A stretch of 64,000 bases of DNA, taken from assembly GCF_018215265.2 (NCBI RefSeq), contig NZ_CP136562.1, positions 3,472,001 through 3,536,000 on the forward strand, in the 5' to 3' direction. The translations under genes were made by a program, and so were the position numbers. The DNA comes from Paenarthrobacter sp. GOM3 (GTDB lineage Bacteria; Actinomycetota; Actinomycetes; Actinomycetales; Micrococcaceae). Under the pieces are notes generated by a model. It saw nothing but the letters and a program-made list of their open reading frames with translations. It did not search any database and was not told the origin of the DNA. Positions 15,857 to 24,448 of this stretch are shown here, in pieces (within the stretch, counting starts at the first letter, position 1; every line of letters starts with the position of its first letter).

Positions 15857-17577
15857 TACTGGTCCTTCGAGGTTGAGGAAGAGACTGCTGTTGTTGAGGG
15901 TGTCTGGGGCGTTTCCGGGAGGTTCCATTCCCGGGCAAAGAGTTCACGGAGGGCCGCGGCCTCGCCGGCCAGCCTGTGGTCTTCACCGCGTGCAAGGAGG
16001 CCGTATTCCACCATGGTGCGGCCATCGGCGTGCGTTCCGGTGCGTACCCAGACGCGGCGTCGGTTGACGTACAGGGAAGTCATGAGTCCTGCCACTGCCA
16101 GGAGGCCGAAGATCAGGGCATACAGCTGGCCGGGGTTGTGGTGGATGTCCACGCCAATGTACTTTTTCACCCCGTCGAACGTGATGCTGCCCTTGCCCTC
16201 GGGCAGGTTCACGGTTGCGCCGGGAGTAAGTGTGATGCCGCCCGCCGCCAGGTTGCGGTTGTTCAACGGCTTAAGCTTCTCGACGTCCAGTTCAAACACG
16301 TTCTGGGGCACACCCTTGTCCAGGCCGAGGTCACCGTAGAACGAGTTAAGGCTCAGCTGCGGGTTGACCAGTTCGGGGGCCCCGCTGAAGGAGATTCCAT
16401 CACTGGTGACCAACGCCGTGGGGAGGAAGAAGCCCACGAACCCGAGCTGTTCAGGCTTGGCATCCGGCACCTTGATGACCACGGAGGAGTAGTAGTTATC
16501 GCCTTGGACCTTGGCGATGACCGGGCCTTGGAAGGACACGTTGCCCTCGCCGTCGCGGACGGTCACCATGGGCGCGTAGCCATTTCCGGTGAGGTAAAGG
16601 CTGGTTCCGCCCAGGGATACGGGGTCGTTGACCTTCAGGGTTTCCTTCTTGGCTGGCGAATCGGGGGTTTCCTTGGTGGTGACTTCGGCGGTGTAGTCGA
16701 TGGGCTGGCCTGCCTTGCCAGGTGTTTCGCGGTCGAACTTGGCATCAAACTTGTCCAACTGCATGGAGTAAGGCTGGAGGGAACTGCTCTGGAAGTTGGT
16801 CCCGGGGGTGAATTGGTCGTAGCCCACGAGGGTGTTCACGAACGTATCGCCCTCCACCAGGATCCGTTGGCCGCTGTAGCCGAACAGGCCGCCGACGGCC
16901 ACGGACACCAACACTCCGATCAGGGAGGTGTGGAACACCAGGTTGCCCACTTCCTTCAGGAAGCCACGCTCGGCACCCAAGGATGGAAGGTCGCCGTCGG
17001 CGTTCCTGACCTCAACGCGGTAGCCGCGCTTCTTGAGCAGTCCGGCGGCATCGTTGATGGCTTTCGACGCCGGGATCCCGGCGTCGGCGGGCAACGCGAG
17101 AGTGCCGTACTCCGGCAGGCGGGAAAGGCGCTTGGGAGTACGCGGCGGCTGCGACTTCATCGCCTTATAGTGGGCGATTGCGCGCGGGGTCACACAGCCG
17201 ATCAGGGAGATGAAGAGCAGGATGTAGATCGCCGAGAACCATGCCGACGAGTACACGTCGTAGAGCTGCAAGGCATCAAGGAACTGTCCGTAGGAAGGGT
17301 TGTCCTTGATGTATTGGGTGACGACCGCCGGGTTGGCTGGCCGCTGCGGGAACAAGGAGCCGGGCACGGCTCCCACGGCGAGCATGAGCAACAGGAAAAG
17401 TGCCGTCCGCATGCTGGTGAGCTGCGTCCACGCCCAACGGAGCATGCCCTTGAAGCCGAGCGCGGGAAGCGCGGCCTCGGACTTTGCCTGCTGGAGTTTG
17501 CCTTCGCCTATTGTGCCTTCTGCGGTGGCGCTGTCAGCGGATGGCGACTTCTTCTTGGCTTTCACGGACTCACTCAT
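15856..17577 (-). CDS. resB: cytochrome c biogenesis protein ResB
   Basis: 573 residues from the ATG at 17577, which overlaps the ccdA stop as TGATG. A charged N-terminal tail (about 1-40) precedes transmembrane segments beginning SMRTALFLLLMLAVGAVPGS, with SLFPQRP typical of ResB, then a long extracytoplasmic region and a final membrane segment. ResB partners CcsB in haem delivery. The frame extends upstream but overlaps ccdA without coding character, so the internal ATG is preferred. Confidence 0.93.
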   Translation of the reverse strand: MSESVKAKKKSPSADSATAEGTIGEGKLQQAKSEAALPALGFKGMLRWAWTQLTSMRTALFLLLMLAVGAVPGSLFPQRPANPAVVTQYIKDNPSYGQFLDALQLYDVYSSAWFSAIYILLFISLIGCVTPRAIAHYKAMKSQPPRTPKRLSRLPEYGTLALPADAGIPASKAINDAAGLLKKRGYRVEVRNADGDLPSLGAERGFLKEVGNLVFHTSLIGVLVSVAVGGLFGYSGQRILVEGDTFVNTLVGYDQFTPGTNFQSSSLQPYSMQLDKFDAKFDRETPGKAGQPIDYTAEVTTKETPDSPAKKETLKVNDPVSLGGTSLYLTGNGYAPMVTVRDGEGNVSFQGPVIAKVQGDNYYSSVVIKVPDAKPEQLGFVGFFLPTALVTSDGISFSGAPELVNPQLSLNSFYGDLGLDKGVPQNVFELDVEKLKPLNNRNLAAGGITLTPGATVNLPEGKGSITFDGVKKYIGVDIHHNPGQLYALIFGLLAVAGLMTSLYVNRRRVWVRTGTHADGRTMVEYGLLARGEDHRLAGEAAALRELFAREWNLPETPQTPSTTAVSSSTSKDQ

Positions 17578-18332
17578 CAGATCGGCAACTTCACATCGTT
17601 TTGGAACCAGTACTGCAACTCGGTCACCCAGGTCCCCCACACTCCGGTGGCCATCAGGATGCCGAGCAAAATCAGGATGCCTCCGCCGATCCGCTGGATG
17701 GCCAGGCGGTGCTTGCGGAAGAAGGACATGACGCCCATGCCGCGGCGAACGGCCAACGCGATCAGGAGGAACGGAATGCCCAGGCCAAGGCTGTAGATAA
17801 AGGCAAGGAGTGCGCCCTTGGCCGCCGACGAACCGCCGGACAGGCTCAGCAACTGTACCGCGGAGTACGTCGGGCCGATGCAGGGCGCCCAGCCGAGGCC
17901 GAACGTGAGCCCCAGCAGCGGTGCGCCCCAAAGTCCCGCCGGTGGTTTAGCGTGGATTTTCGCGTCACGCTGGAGCCAGCCGAAACCGCCCATGAACACG
18001 ACGCCCATGACAATCACCAAAAGGCCCAGCACCTGGGTGATCCAGGCGTTCTGCGGACCGGTAAGGAGGGTGCCCAGCTGGCCGAAGGCACCGCCGAGCA
18101 GGACGAAGATCACCGAGAAGCCCAGAACGAACAGGCCGATTCCGGCCAGCATGCGGCCTCGCCGCTGCTTTTGCAGGTCGACGCCGGTCAGTCCAGTGAC
18201 GTAGCCAAGGTACCCGGGCACCAGGGGCAGCACGCATGGCGACAGGAAGGAGACCAGCCCGGCGAGCAATGCCACGGGCACAGCCAGCAGCAGGGATCCG
18301 TTGAGGATGGTCTCGGCGAAGGGACTGTTCAC
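17577..18332 (-). CDS. ccdA: thiol:disulfide interchange membrane protein CcdA
   Basis: 251 residues, six transmembrane segments, DsbD-beta family. It carries electrons from cytoplasmic thioredoxin to the outer thioredoxin-like ResA, which keeps apocytochrome c cysteines reduced. Family marks are the SFLSPCVLPLVPGYLGYVTG stretch with the first redox Cys and GLTFGLGWAPCIGPTYSAVQ with the second. It starts 5 bases after resA and overlaps resB, so the operon is tightly coupled. Confidence 0.95.
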   Translation of the reverse strand: MNSPFAETILNGSLLLAVPVALLAGLVSFLSPCVLPLVPGYLGYVTGLTGVDLQKQRRGRMLAGIGLFVLGFSVIFVLLGGAFGQLGTLLTGPQNAWITQVLGLLVIVMGVVFMGGFGWLQRDAKIHAKPPAGLWGAPLLGLTFGLGWAPCIGPTYSAVQLLSLSGGSSAAKGALLAFIYSLGLGIPFLLIALAVRRGMGVMSFFRKHRLAIQRIGGGILILLGILMATGVWGTWVTELQYWFQNDVKLPI

Positions 18333-18336
18333 GGTT

Positions 18337-18942
18337 CTACTCGGCCACTGCAGAGGTGATGAGGGCTTTCAGGGTGCTCTTTTCAATCTCGCCGAGCACG
18401 CGGGAGGCAACCTTGCCCTCTTTGTCCAAGACCAATGTTGTGGGCACCGCTCCCGGTGGGACGATTCCCGACACGGAGAGCAGCACTGCCCCGTCCTTGT
18501 CGTTGAAGCTCGGGTACGTGAGGTTGAAGGTTTTGTCGAAGGCCTCAGCCGTTGGTTGCTCGTCGCGCAGGTTCACGCCGAAGAACTGGACGCCCTGGTC
18601 CTTGAATTCCTGGTGCAGTGCTTCAAGCTGAGGAGCTTCGATGCGGCAGGGAGCGCAGGCGGCAAACCAGAAATTGAGGACAGTGACTTTGCCGAGGAGG
18701 TCCTCGGGCTTTACTTCCGCGCCGGTGAACAGTGTGCCTTTGAGTGCCACGGGAGCGGAGCGGTCAGCCTTGGCGAACTCGGTCACTGAACCGTCGCCGG
18801 CTACGTAGTTCTTGTTGTCGCCCTTCCTGGCCTGTTCGGCCAGGGAGTCCTGCTGGGCGCACGCTGAAAGGCCCATGGTGAGTCCGGCGAGCAGGACGCC
18901 ACCTGCAGTCAGTACGCCGCGGCGTGAAAGATTCTTGTCCAT
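18337..18942 (-). CDS. resA: TlpA/ResA-family thioredoxin lipoprotein
   Basis: 201 residues from the ATG at 18942. The N terminus has a twin-arginine-like SRRGVL and a lipobox LSAC (Cys28), so the protein should be a membrane-anchored lipoprotein, possibly Tat-exported. The thioredoxin fold shows the redox motif CAPC (Cys96, Cys99) in FWFAACAPCRIEAP. It probably reduces apocytochrome c haem-binding cysteines with electrons from CcdA. The preceding phosphatase gene stops 5 bases before this start. Confidence 0.92.
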   Translation of the reverse strand: MDKNLSRRGVLTAGGVLLAGLTMGLSACAQQDSLAEQARKGDNKNYVAGDGSVTEFAKADRSAPVALKGTLFTGAEVKPEDLLGKVTVLNFWFAACAPCRIEAPQLEALHQEFKDQGVQFFGVNLRDEQPTAEAFDKTFNLTYPSFNDKDGAVLLSVSGIVPPGAVPTTLVLDKEGKVASRVLGEIEKSTLKALITSAVAE

Positions 18943-18947
18943 GATCC

Positions 18948-19613
18948 TCAGGCTCCGGGGGTGCTCGCGGCGCCGGGGAGCAACGCTGCGGCAGGTTCGC
19001 TGTATTCGACGTGGACGATCTTGCCGTCGTCGTCGAGGGTCAGGGAAGTCAGGGAGGTGAGCGTGCATTCACGCTTGCGGGGGTCGTGTGCCAGCCGGCG
19101 GCCTTCGGCCGTCAATCGGGTGGACCAGATGGGCAGTTGGTGGCTCACCAAAATGGCCTCGGCACCGTCGCCGCCCAACTCGATGGCCTTGACGCGGGCG
19201 TCCTCAACTGCGGCCAGGACACGGGCAGCCTGCTCCTTGTACGGCTCACCCCAGGACGGCCGCATGGGATTGCGGAAATAGAACCAGTGCTTGGGCTTCA
19301 GGAACTCGCCCTTGGTGGGGTGGAGCCCCTGGAAGTGGTTCTCTGCCTCGATGATGCGCGGTTCTGTATGGATCTCAAGGCCCAGGGCTTCAGCTGTGGG
19401 CATCGCCGTTTCCTGCGCGCGGGTCAGCGGTGAGGCCACCAGGTGCACGATCTTGGCGCCCTGGGCGGCCTGTACCGAGAAGTGGTCGGCCAGCATGCGG
19501 GCCATCTCGCGGCCACGTTCGGAGAGGTGGAATTCCGGCAGGCGACCGTACAGGACGCCGTCGGGATTGTGGACCTCGCCATGGCGAAGCAGATGGACAG
19601 TTGCTTGGGGCAT
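18948..19613 (-). CDS. histidine phosphatase family protein
   Basis: 221 residues. The phosphoglycerate-mutase-like signature HLLRHGE puts the phospho-accepting His at residue 11; a second catalytic His is in ILVSHQLP. Substrate unknown. It is the first gene of the cytochrome c maturation operon, a frequent actinobacterial arrangement, though a direct role in maturation is not established. Confidence 0.87.
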   Translation of the reverse strand: MPQATVHLLRHGEVHNPDGVLYGRLPEFHLSERGREMARMLADHFSVQAAQGAKIVHLVASPLTRAQETAMPTAEALGLEIHTEPRIIEAENHFQGLHPTKGEFLKPKHWFYFRNPMRPSWGEPYKEQAARVLAAVEDARVKAIELGGDGAEAILVSHQLPIWSTRLTAEGRRLAHDPRKRECTLTSLTSLTLDDDGKIVHVEYSEPAAALLPGAASTPGA

Positions 19614-19699
19614 GTTTACCAGTTTCTCAAAGAAGCGGGGCGATCCGAAATCTTCTACCGCTAGTAGAACTCAAAGTTTTACAGAAATGTTCCGTGGAG

Positions 19700-19732
19700 T
19701 TGGAATAAAAGATGCATATGCATGTTTATACT
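19700..19732 (+). promoter_or_regulatory. putative yceI promoter with a palindrome in the spacer
   Basis: TTGGAA (19700-19705) and TATACT (19727-19732) resemble -35 and -10 boxes, but the 21-bp spacer is long. The 12-bp perfect palindrome ATGCATATGCAT (19712-19723) sits in the spacer and could be an operator for a repressor or a MerR-like activator. Confidence 0.35.
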
Positions 19733-19817
19733 AGACACGAAGCTCGGTTGACGCTTCAAGCAATGAGTTCGACCGGGCAAGCACGCAGTACCTTCCACTA
19801 CCCATAGGAGCAACACC

Positions 19818-20372
19818 ATGATGACCCTTCCCGCTTCCGTCACCACCGGCACCTGGACCCTCGACGCTTCCCACAGCGAGATCGGCTTCACCGTCCGCCA
19901 CGCAGGCATCAGCAAGGTCCGCGGCCAGTTCAAGGACGCCTCGGCCACCTTGGAAGTTGGCGAAACCCTGACGGACTCCAAGGTCTCCGCAACCATCCAG
20001 ACCGCCAGCTTCGACTCCGGCGACGTCAACCGCGACGGCCACGTCAAGGGCGAAGACTTCTTCGATGTGGAGAAGTTCCCGGAGATCACCTTCGTTTCCC
20101 GCCACGTCAAGGCCAACGGAAACAGCTTCGACCTCGTGGGAGATCTCACAATCAAGGGCGTGACCAAGGAAGTTTCCATCGAGACCGAGTTCAACGGCGT
20201 GGCCGTCGATCCCTTCGGCAACACCCGCGCTGGCGTTTCCGGCGAGACCACCATCAGCCGCAAGGAATTCGGCCTCACCTGGAACGCAGTCCTCGAAGCC
20301 GGTGGCGTCCTGGTCAGCGACAAGGTAGTCATCAACCTGGAACTCGCGTTCATCGCACCGGCTGCCGCGTAA
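19818..20372 (+). CDS. YceI-family lipocalin-like protein
   Basis: 184 residues, the usual length. The YceI fold is a beta-barrel that binds isoprenoid or other amphiphilic ligands. Visible elements are TGTWTLDASHSEIGFTVRH at the N terminus, KVRGQFKD, and the GDLTIKGVTKEVSIE strand pair. There is no signal peptide, so it should be cytoplasmic, unlike Escherichia coli YceI. An AGGAGC ribosome-binding site precedes the ATG; a terminator follows at 20393. Confidence 0.92.
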   Translation: MMTLPASVTTGTWTLDASHSEIGFTVRHAGISKVRGQFKDASATLEVGETLTDSKVSATIQTASFDSGDVNRDGHVKGEDFFDVEKFPEITFVSRHVKANGNSFDLVGDLTIKGVTKEVSIETEFNGVAVDPFGNTRAGVSGETTISRKEFGLTWNAVLEAGGVLVSDKVVINLELAFIAPAAA

Positions 20373-20392
20373 GTCCAGCCTGGACCACCCAG

Positions 20393-20433
20393 ACGGCGCC
20401 TCCACAGCATCACGCTGCGGGGGCGCCGTTTCG
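20393..20433 (+). terminator. terminator after yceI
   Basis: ACGGCGCC (20393-20400) pairs with GGCGCCGT (20422-20429), with further pairing inside; TTTCG follows. Confidence 0.7.
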
Positions 20434-20528
20434 CTGTCTCGGAGATCACCCGCCAATTATTCGGCAGATACCCCCCGGTTAGCTGCGAGTTGGCTCCGAA
20501 TTTCCTATGCATCCTTCAACCGCCGGTC

Positions 20529-20534
20529 TAAAGT
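20529..20534 (+). promoter_or_regulatory. -10 box of a leaderless transcript
   Basis: TAAAGT followed by six bases and the ATG at 20541; no Shine-Dalgarno is present. Confidence 0.45.
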
Positions 20535-20540
20535 GATGCC

Positions 20541-21254
20541 ATGAGTACCCCAGACGAAGCACCACAGCCTCAGCAGCCCGGCTCACAGCCTCCGCAGCCC
20601 GGCAATGTTCCTCCTGCGGGTTACCAGCCTCCGCAGGACTACCAACCACCACAGGGCTACCAGCCCCCATCGCAACCGGGGCAGTACTCCCAGCCCGGAG
20701 CGGCCCAACCGGGACCAAGCCAGCCCGGACCGGCTCAGCCCGGCGCCGGCCAGCCCGGGTTCCACTTCGAAATGCCTACCGACGGTCCGCGCAACTTCAA
20801 CGACGTCATGCCACAAGGCGGCTTCTCGGGAATGTTCAAAACCCAAGGTCTGCCCACGGAATTGAAGGTGTCGTACTTCATCTGGGTGATCTCCGGACTC
20901 CTGGGCCTGCTGTTTGGACTCATCGGGTTCTTCGCCATCATCGCCCTTTTCGCTTTTGCCCCCGGAGTTGCGGCCATCCTGCTGATTCTCCTGATCCTCA
21001 GCCTTGCAGTGGCCGCGGCACAGGTGATCCTTGCAATGAAGATGAAGGAAGGCAAAGAGTGGGCCCGTCTGGGCCTCACCATCGTGGCCGGCGTTTCACT
21101 GCTGCTCACCATTTTCAGTGCCGCCAGCGCCGGCGGATCCAGCACGGGTCTCGGCAGCAACTGGTTCGGATTCCTGGTCAGCGCAGTCGCCGTCGTACTG
21201 ATGTGGCTGCCCAACTCGCAACTCTGGTTCAAGGCAGTCAAGGGCCAGGTTTAG
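20541..21254 (+). CDS. proline-rich membrane protein of unknown function
   Basis: 237 residues. Residues 1 to about 80 are Pro/Gln/Gly-rich with recurring YQPPQ and QPGP units; the rest has four hydrophobic segments separated by short charged loops (KMKEGKEWAR). The same plan is found in the next gene, with the related loop VRKGKNWARI. Many actinobacterial proteins share this layout; none has a defined role that I can name. Its own terminator follows. Confidence 0.7.
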   Translation: MSTPDEAPQPQQPGSQPPQPGNVPPAGYQPPQDYQPPQGYQPPSQPGQYSQPGAAQPGPSQPGPAQPGAGQPGFHFEMPTDGPRNFNDVMPQGGFSGMFKTQGLPTELKVSYFIWVISGLLGLLFGLIGFFAIIALFAFAPGVAAILLILLILSLAVAAAQVILAMKMKEGKEWARLGLTIVAGVSLLLTIFSAASAGGSSTGLGSNWFGFLVSAVAVVLMWLPNSQLWFKAVKGQV

Positions 21255-21292
21255 CGTTCACGCAAGTGCCGCCGTCGAGCCTTAAACGACGG

Positions 21293-21333
21293 GAAGGCCG
21301 CGGTGAAATCCCCTCCGGATTCCCGCGGCCTTC
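21293..21333 (+). terminator. terminator
   Basis: GAAGGCCGCGG (21293-21303) pairs with CCGCGGCCTTC (21323-21333); additional pairing lies inside the loop. Confidence 0.75.
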
Positions 21334-21507
21334 ATCATGAAGGCGTAAGCCCACATGATGATTTTCGCCGTAGCCATGGAATTCCTGCGTGTGTTTGGCT
21401 ATAGCGTCAGACCCGGGATGTACGGTGGAACCAGAACCACGCTGGGGGCAGGGTCATTTTGCTGATCCCGGCGGCCGAACCAGCAGTCGAACAAGCAAAG
21501 GAATGCC

Positions 21508-22284
21508 ATGAGCAACCCTCCCTACCCGCCGTCGAACCCGGGTGACGCCAACCAGCCTGAGCAGACCGGCTCGCAGCCGTCCGCACCGCAGTACGGGCAG
21601 CAGTCCCCGCCGCCCGCCGCGCCCCAGTACGGGCAGCAGCCGTCCGCACCCCAGTACGGCCAGCAGTCCCCGCCCGCCGCGCCGCAATACGGGCAGCAGT
21701 CCGCGCCGCAGTACGGCCAGCAGGCTTCCCCCTACGGCCAGGCCCCGTCCGCTCCCCAGTACGGCCAGGACACCAACTGGCCCAGCCAGCAGCCTGGCCC
21801 CACCACGGTTCCGCCGATGGTTAACTACGCCTTCTGGATGATCATCGCTGCCGGCGTCCTGTCCGCCATCAGCTCGCTGCTCCTCGCCACCACCGGTGCT
21901 GACGCCTTCATCAACGCCATGAACCAGCAGGCTGCGCAGCAGGGCACCGACCTTCCCGCAGGGTCCATGGAGGGCATGCGCGGAGTCATCTCTGTGAGCG
22001 CCATCGTTGGCGCGGTCATCTCCCTGGGCCTTTACGCCCTGGTTGCATTCAACGTCCGCAAGGGCAAGAACTGGGCAAGGATCCTGGGCACCGTCTTCGC
22101 TGCGATCTCCGTCCTCGGCCTGACCAGCCTCTTCCAGTTCGGCGCAACCTACGGTGTGCTGCAGCTCGTGGTGATCCTGCTGGGTGTTGCAGCAATCGTC
22201 ATGCTGTACCTGCCGGCGTCGGCTCCGTACTTCCGGAAGCCCCAGCCGTTCGGCAACCCGTACCAGGCTCCGTACGGCCGCTAA
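21508..22284 (+). CDS. proline/glutamine-rich membrane protein of unknown function
   Basis: 258 residues. The N-terminal 95 residues carry seven or more APQYGQQ-like repeats; four hydrophobic segments follow. It has an AAAGGAAT ribosome-binding site, unlike the leaderless upstream relative. Architecture and the loop NVRKGKNWARI suggest a paralogue of the gene at 20541. It converges on rex with only 50 bases between. Confidence 0.7.
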   Translation: MSNPPYPPSNPGDANQPEQTGSQPSAPQYGQQSPPPAAPQYGQQPSAPQYGQQSPPAAPQYGQQSAPQYGQQASPYGQAPSAPQYGQDTNWPSQQPGPTTVPPMVNYAFWMIIAAGVLSAISSLLLATTGADAFINAMNQQAAQQGTDLPAGSMEGMRGVISVSAIVGAVISLGLYALVAFNVRKGKNWARILGTVFAAISVLGLTSLFQFGATYGVLQLVVILLGVAAIVMLYLPASAPYFRKPQPFGNPYQAPYGR

Positions 22285-22334
22285 ACCAGCGGGCCTGTTC
22301 AAAGGCAACCCAGCGGGCGTGGACCCGGCGAAGG

Positions 22335-23042
22335 CTAAAAAGCCTGGCCCGGTGTCTGCGCCCGTTGTGCGTGGTAAGCCAGAATTTGTAGCTCCGTGGC
22401 CATGTCCACCTTGCGGAGATTGACGTGCGGCGGGACCTGCAGCAGCACCGGAGCGAAACTCAGGATGCTGCGGATACCTGCGGCGATCACGCGGTCGCAG
22501 ACTGCCTGCGCCACGGTGGCCGGCAACGCGAGCACCACCATGTTCGTATGCGTACGCTCCAGCACCCGCTCCAACTCGGCCGAGTCGCTGACCCGCAGCC
22601 AGCCCACCTCGTTGCCGATCACCATGGGGTCAGCGTCAAAAATAGCCACAACGTCGAAACCCCTGGATTCGAAGCCGCCGTACCGGGCCAGCGCCTTGCC
22701 GAGGTTACCGGCACCAACGATCGCGACCTTCCAGTCATGGGTCAAACCCAAAGCTGCGGCGATGTGACGGCTAAGGTATTGGACCTCGTAGCCCACGCCG
22801 CGGGTCCCGTACGAACCGACGTAGGAGAGGTCTTTGCGGAGAGTGGATGAACTCACGCCGGAGGCTTCGGCGAGAGCTTCGGATGAAACCCGCTCCACGC
22901 CTTCTGCCAGTAAAGAGTTGAGCGCACGCAAATAGAGAGTCATCCGGGCCACAGCCGCGGGTGGGATCTGCTTGGCGGCAGGTTCGTTATCCTCGGAAGT
23001 TGCTTCCGCGGACGGTTCCAGCGCAGTCACGGTATTCTCCAT
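22335..23042 (-). CDS. rex: redox-sensing transcriptional repressor Rex
   Basis: NADH/NAD ratio sensor that represses respiratory and fermentative genes. 235 residues from the ATG at 23042; a TTG at 23087 would add 15. The winged helix spans about residues 30-85 (VSSEALAEASGVSSSTLRKD, then the wing SYGTRGVGY); the Rossmann domain begins VAIVGAGNLGKAL (GAGNLG, 110-115). In many actinobacteria rex precedes hemA; here it does not. The glutaredoxin-like gene upstream may share its transcript. Confidence 0.94.
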   Translation of the reverse strand: MENTVTALEPSAEATSEDNEPAAKQIPPAAVARMTLYLRALNSLLAEGVERVSSEALAEASGVSSSTLRKDLSYVGSYGTRGVGYEVQYLSRHIAAALGLTHDWKVAIVGAGNLGKALARYGGFESRGFDVVAIFDADPMVIGNEVGWLRVSDSAELERVLERTHTNMVVLALPATVAQAVCDRVIAAGIRSILSFAPVLLQVPPHVNLRKVDMATELQILAYHAQRAQTPGQAF

Positions 23043-23118
23043 TGCGTCGCTTTGTTGTTCCACTCTATGACCCCCGGGCGGGCTCAACCAAAGCGATTAC
23101 TTACGGGTAACCGCACCC

Positions 23119-23373
23119 TCAGCCCTCCAGGGCTTTCTTCAAGGTGCGGGTCAGCCGCTGCTCGTCGATCTTCCAAAAGTCCCGCTGCACACCGTCCACA
23201 AGGACCACGGGAATCTCCTCCGCGAAGCGTTCCCGCAGCTGCGGATCGCCGTCGATGCTTTGTTCCTTCCACTCCAGGCCAAGGCTTGTGGTTACACGCT
23301 CGACGGCGGCACGCGCCTCCGTGCAGAGGTGGCAGTCAGCTTTGGTGAGGAGGACGACGTCGGGAGTAGCCAT
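23119..23373 (-). CDS. glutaredoxin-family protein
   Basis: 84 residues from the ATG at 23373 (a start at 23409 gives 96). Thioredoxin-like fold with redox motif CHLC (Cys14, Cys17) in LLTKADCHLCTEA and the cis-Pro stretch EEIPVVLVDG. Small actinobacterial proteins of this type commonly precede rex. The physiological partner is unknown. Confidence 0.85.
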   Translation of the reverse strand: MATPDVVLLTKADCHLCTEARAAVERVTTSLGLEWKEQSIDGDPQLRERFAEEIPVVLVDGVQRDFWKIDEQRLTRTLKKALEG

Positions 23374-23393
23374 GGGATAACGGTAACCGCCCC

Positions 23394-23420
23394 GCCAACC
23401 CTCACTCACATCCCACCCCC
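23394..23420. repeat. single copy of the 32-bp repeat family
   Basis: GCCAACCCTC, then a variant stretch, then ACATCCCACCCC: most of the unit found twice at 24309-24372. Confidence 0.6.
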
Positions 23421-23469
23421 ACCGGCGCGGGTGTCAGTGCGCCACCAGCGAGGTGCATCAGCCATTGAC

Positions 23470-23475
23470 TAGACT
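23470..23475 (+). promoter_or_regulatory. -10 box of a leaderless transcript
   Basis: TAGACT, six bases, then the ATG at 23482; same hexamer and spacing as before menB and the gene at 4268. Confidence 0.5.
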
Positions 23476-23481
23476 CAAGTC

Positions 23482-24300
23482 ATGCCCGAGGAGAAGAACG
23501 CCGTGGTCGCCGCAGCTGCCAAAGCGCAGAAGCACACCGGCGAAGCTGCTTTCTTCGACGTCGACAACACGTTGATGAAGGGAGCCAGCCTCTTCCATGT
23601 GGCCCGGAAGATGTACGAACGCAAGGCGTTCACCTTGCCGCAGGCCGCTGGCTTCGCATGGAAGCAGTTCAAATTCGTGATGCGCGGCGAGAACATGGAA
23701 GACGTTCACGCCGTAAGGGACTCCGCGCTCACATTGGCGGCAGGCATCACCGTCGATGACATCAAAGCCTTGGGCGAAGAAGTCTACGACGAGATGATCG
23801 AGTCACGGATCTGGCCCGGAACCAAAGCGCTGGCCGAACAGCACCTCAGGGTCGGCCGCAAAGTGTGGCTGGTTACGGCGACCCCGATCGAGGTGGCTAC
23901 TGTGATCTCAACCCGCCTGGGCCTGACCGGCGCGCTGGGGACTGTCGGCGAAGTGCACGACGGCATGTACACGGGGAAGCTCGTGGGCGACATCCTGCAC
24001 GGTCCCGCTAAGGCAGTCGCGGTCCAGTTGGTCGCCGACCGCGAAGGGTTGGACCTGGACCACTGCTGGGCCTACAGCGATTCTGCCAACGACATCCCCT
24101 TGCTGACCATGGTGGGGCACCCCGTCGTCATCAACCCGGACGCGAAGCTCCGCCGGCACGCCCGCGACAACAATTGGCCCGTCTACGACTTCCGGGCCGG
24201 CCGCCGCGCCGCAACACTCGGGCTCAAAGCAGCTACGGTGGGCGGCGCCATCTACGGCTTGTGGCGGGGCTTCTCCAGGTTCCGCGGCCCCCGCATCTGA
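23482..24300 (+). CDS. HAD-IB family phosphatase (SerB-like)
   Basis: 272 residues. HAD motif I is FFDVDNTL (nucleophile Asp26, Asp28), motif II is WLVTATP and motif III is YSDSANDIPLL. This is the HAD-IB subfamily, close to phosphoserine phosphatase and the CicA/SerB2-like group; the substrate is unknown. The C terminus has a basic hydrophobic tail (GRRAATLGLKAATVGGAIYG). Two 32-bp repeats follow the stop. Confidence 0.88.
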   Translation: MPEEKNAVVAAAAKAQKHTGEAAFFDVDNTLMKGASLFHVARKMYERKAFTLPQAAGFAWKQFKFVMRGENMEDVHAVRDSALTLAAGITVDDIKALGEEVYDEMIESRIWPGTKALAEQHLRVGRKVWLVTATPIEVATVISTRLGLTGALGTVGEVHDGMYTGKLVGDILHGPAKAVAVQLVADREGLDLDHCWAYSDSANDIPLLTMVGHPVVINPDAKLRRHARDNNWPVYDFRAGRRAATLGLKAATVGGAIYGLWRGFSRFRGPRI

Positions 24301-24308
24301 CCCTCGTT

Positions 24309-24372
24309 CACATCCCACCCCCTTCAGGCCAACCCTCTCGCACATCCCACCCTCTTCAGGCCAACCCTCTCG
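24309..24372. repeat. two 32-bp direct repeats
   Basis: Units 24309-24340 and 24341-24372 differ at one base. The reverse strand is about 70% identical to the 32-bp units at 25411-25520 beyond the DUF559 gene. Confidence 0.85.
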
Positions 24373-24436
24373 CACCTCCCCTGGAGGTGGCCTCGATCCC
24401 TGTGGATAACTTCTGCAGCCCCAACGGCATCTGGGT

Positions 24437-24442
24437 CAGAAT
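24437..24442 (+). promoter_or_regulatory. possible -10 box of a leaderless transcript
   Basis: CAGAAT six bases before the ATG at 24449; weaker than the other examples but no ribosome-binding site is present. Confidence 0.3.
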
Positions 24443-24448
24443 GCCGGT

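Noticed and set aside
15976..17796. A 606-codon plus-strand frame opposite resB.
   Set aside because: Antisense shadow without motifs; resB, ccdA and ccsB on the minus strand are coupled by overlaps.
17578..17931. An N-terminal extension of resB.
   Set aside because: It overlaps ccdA completely and lacks coding character; TGATG coupling at 17577 is the natural start.
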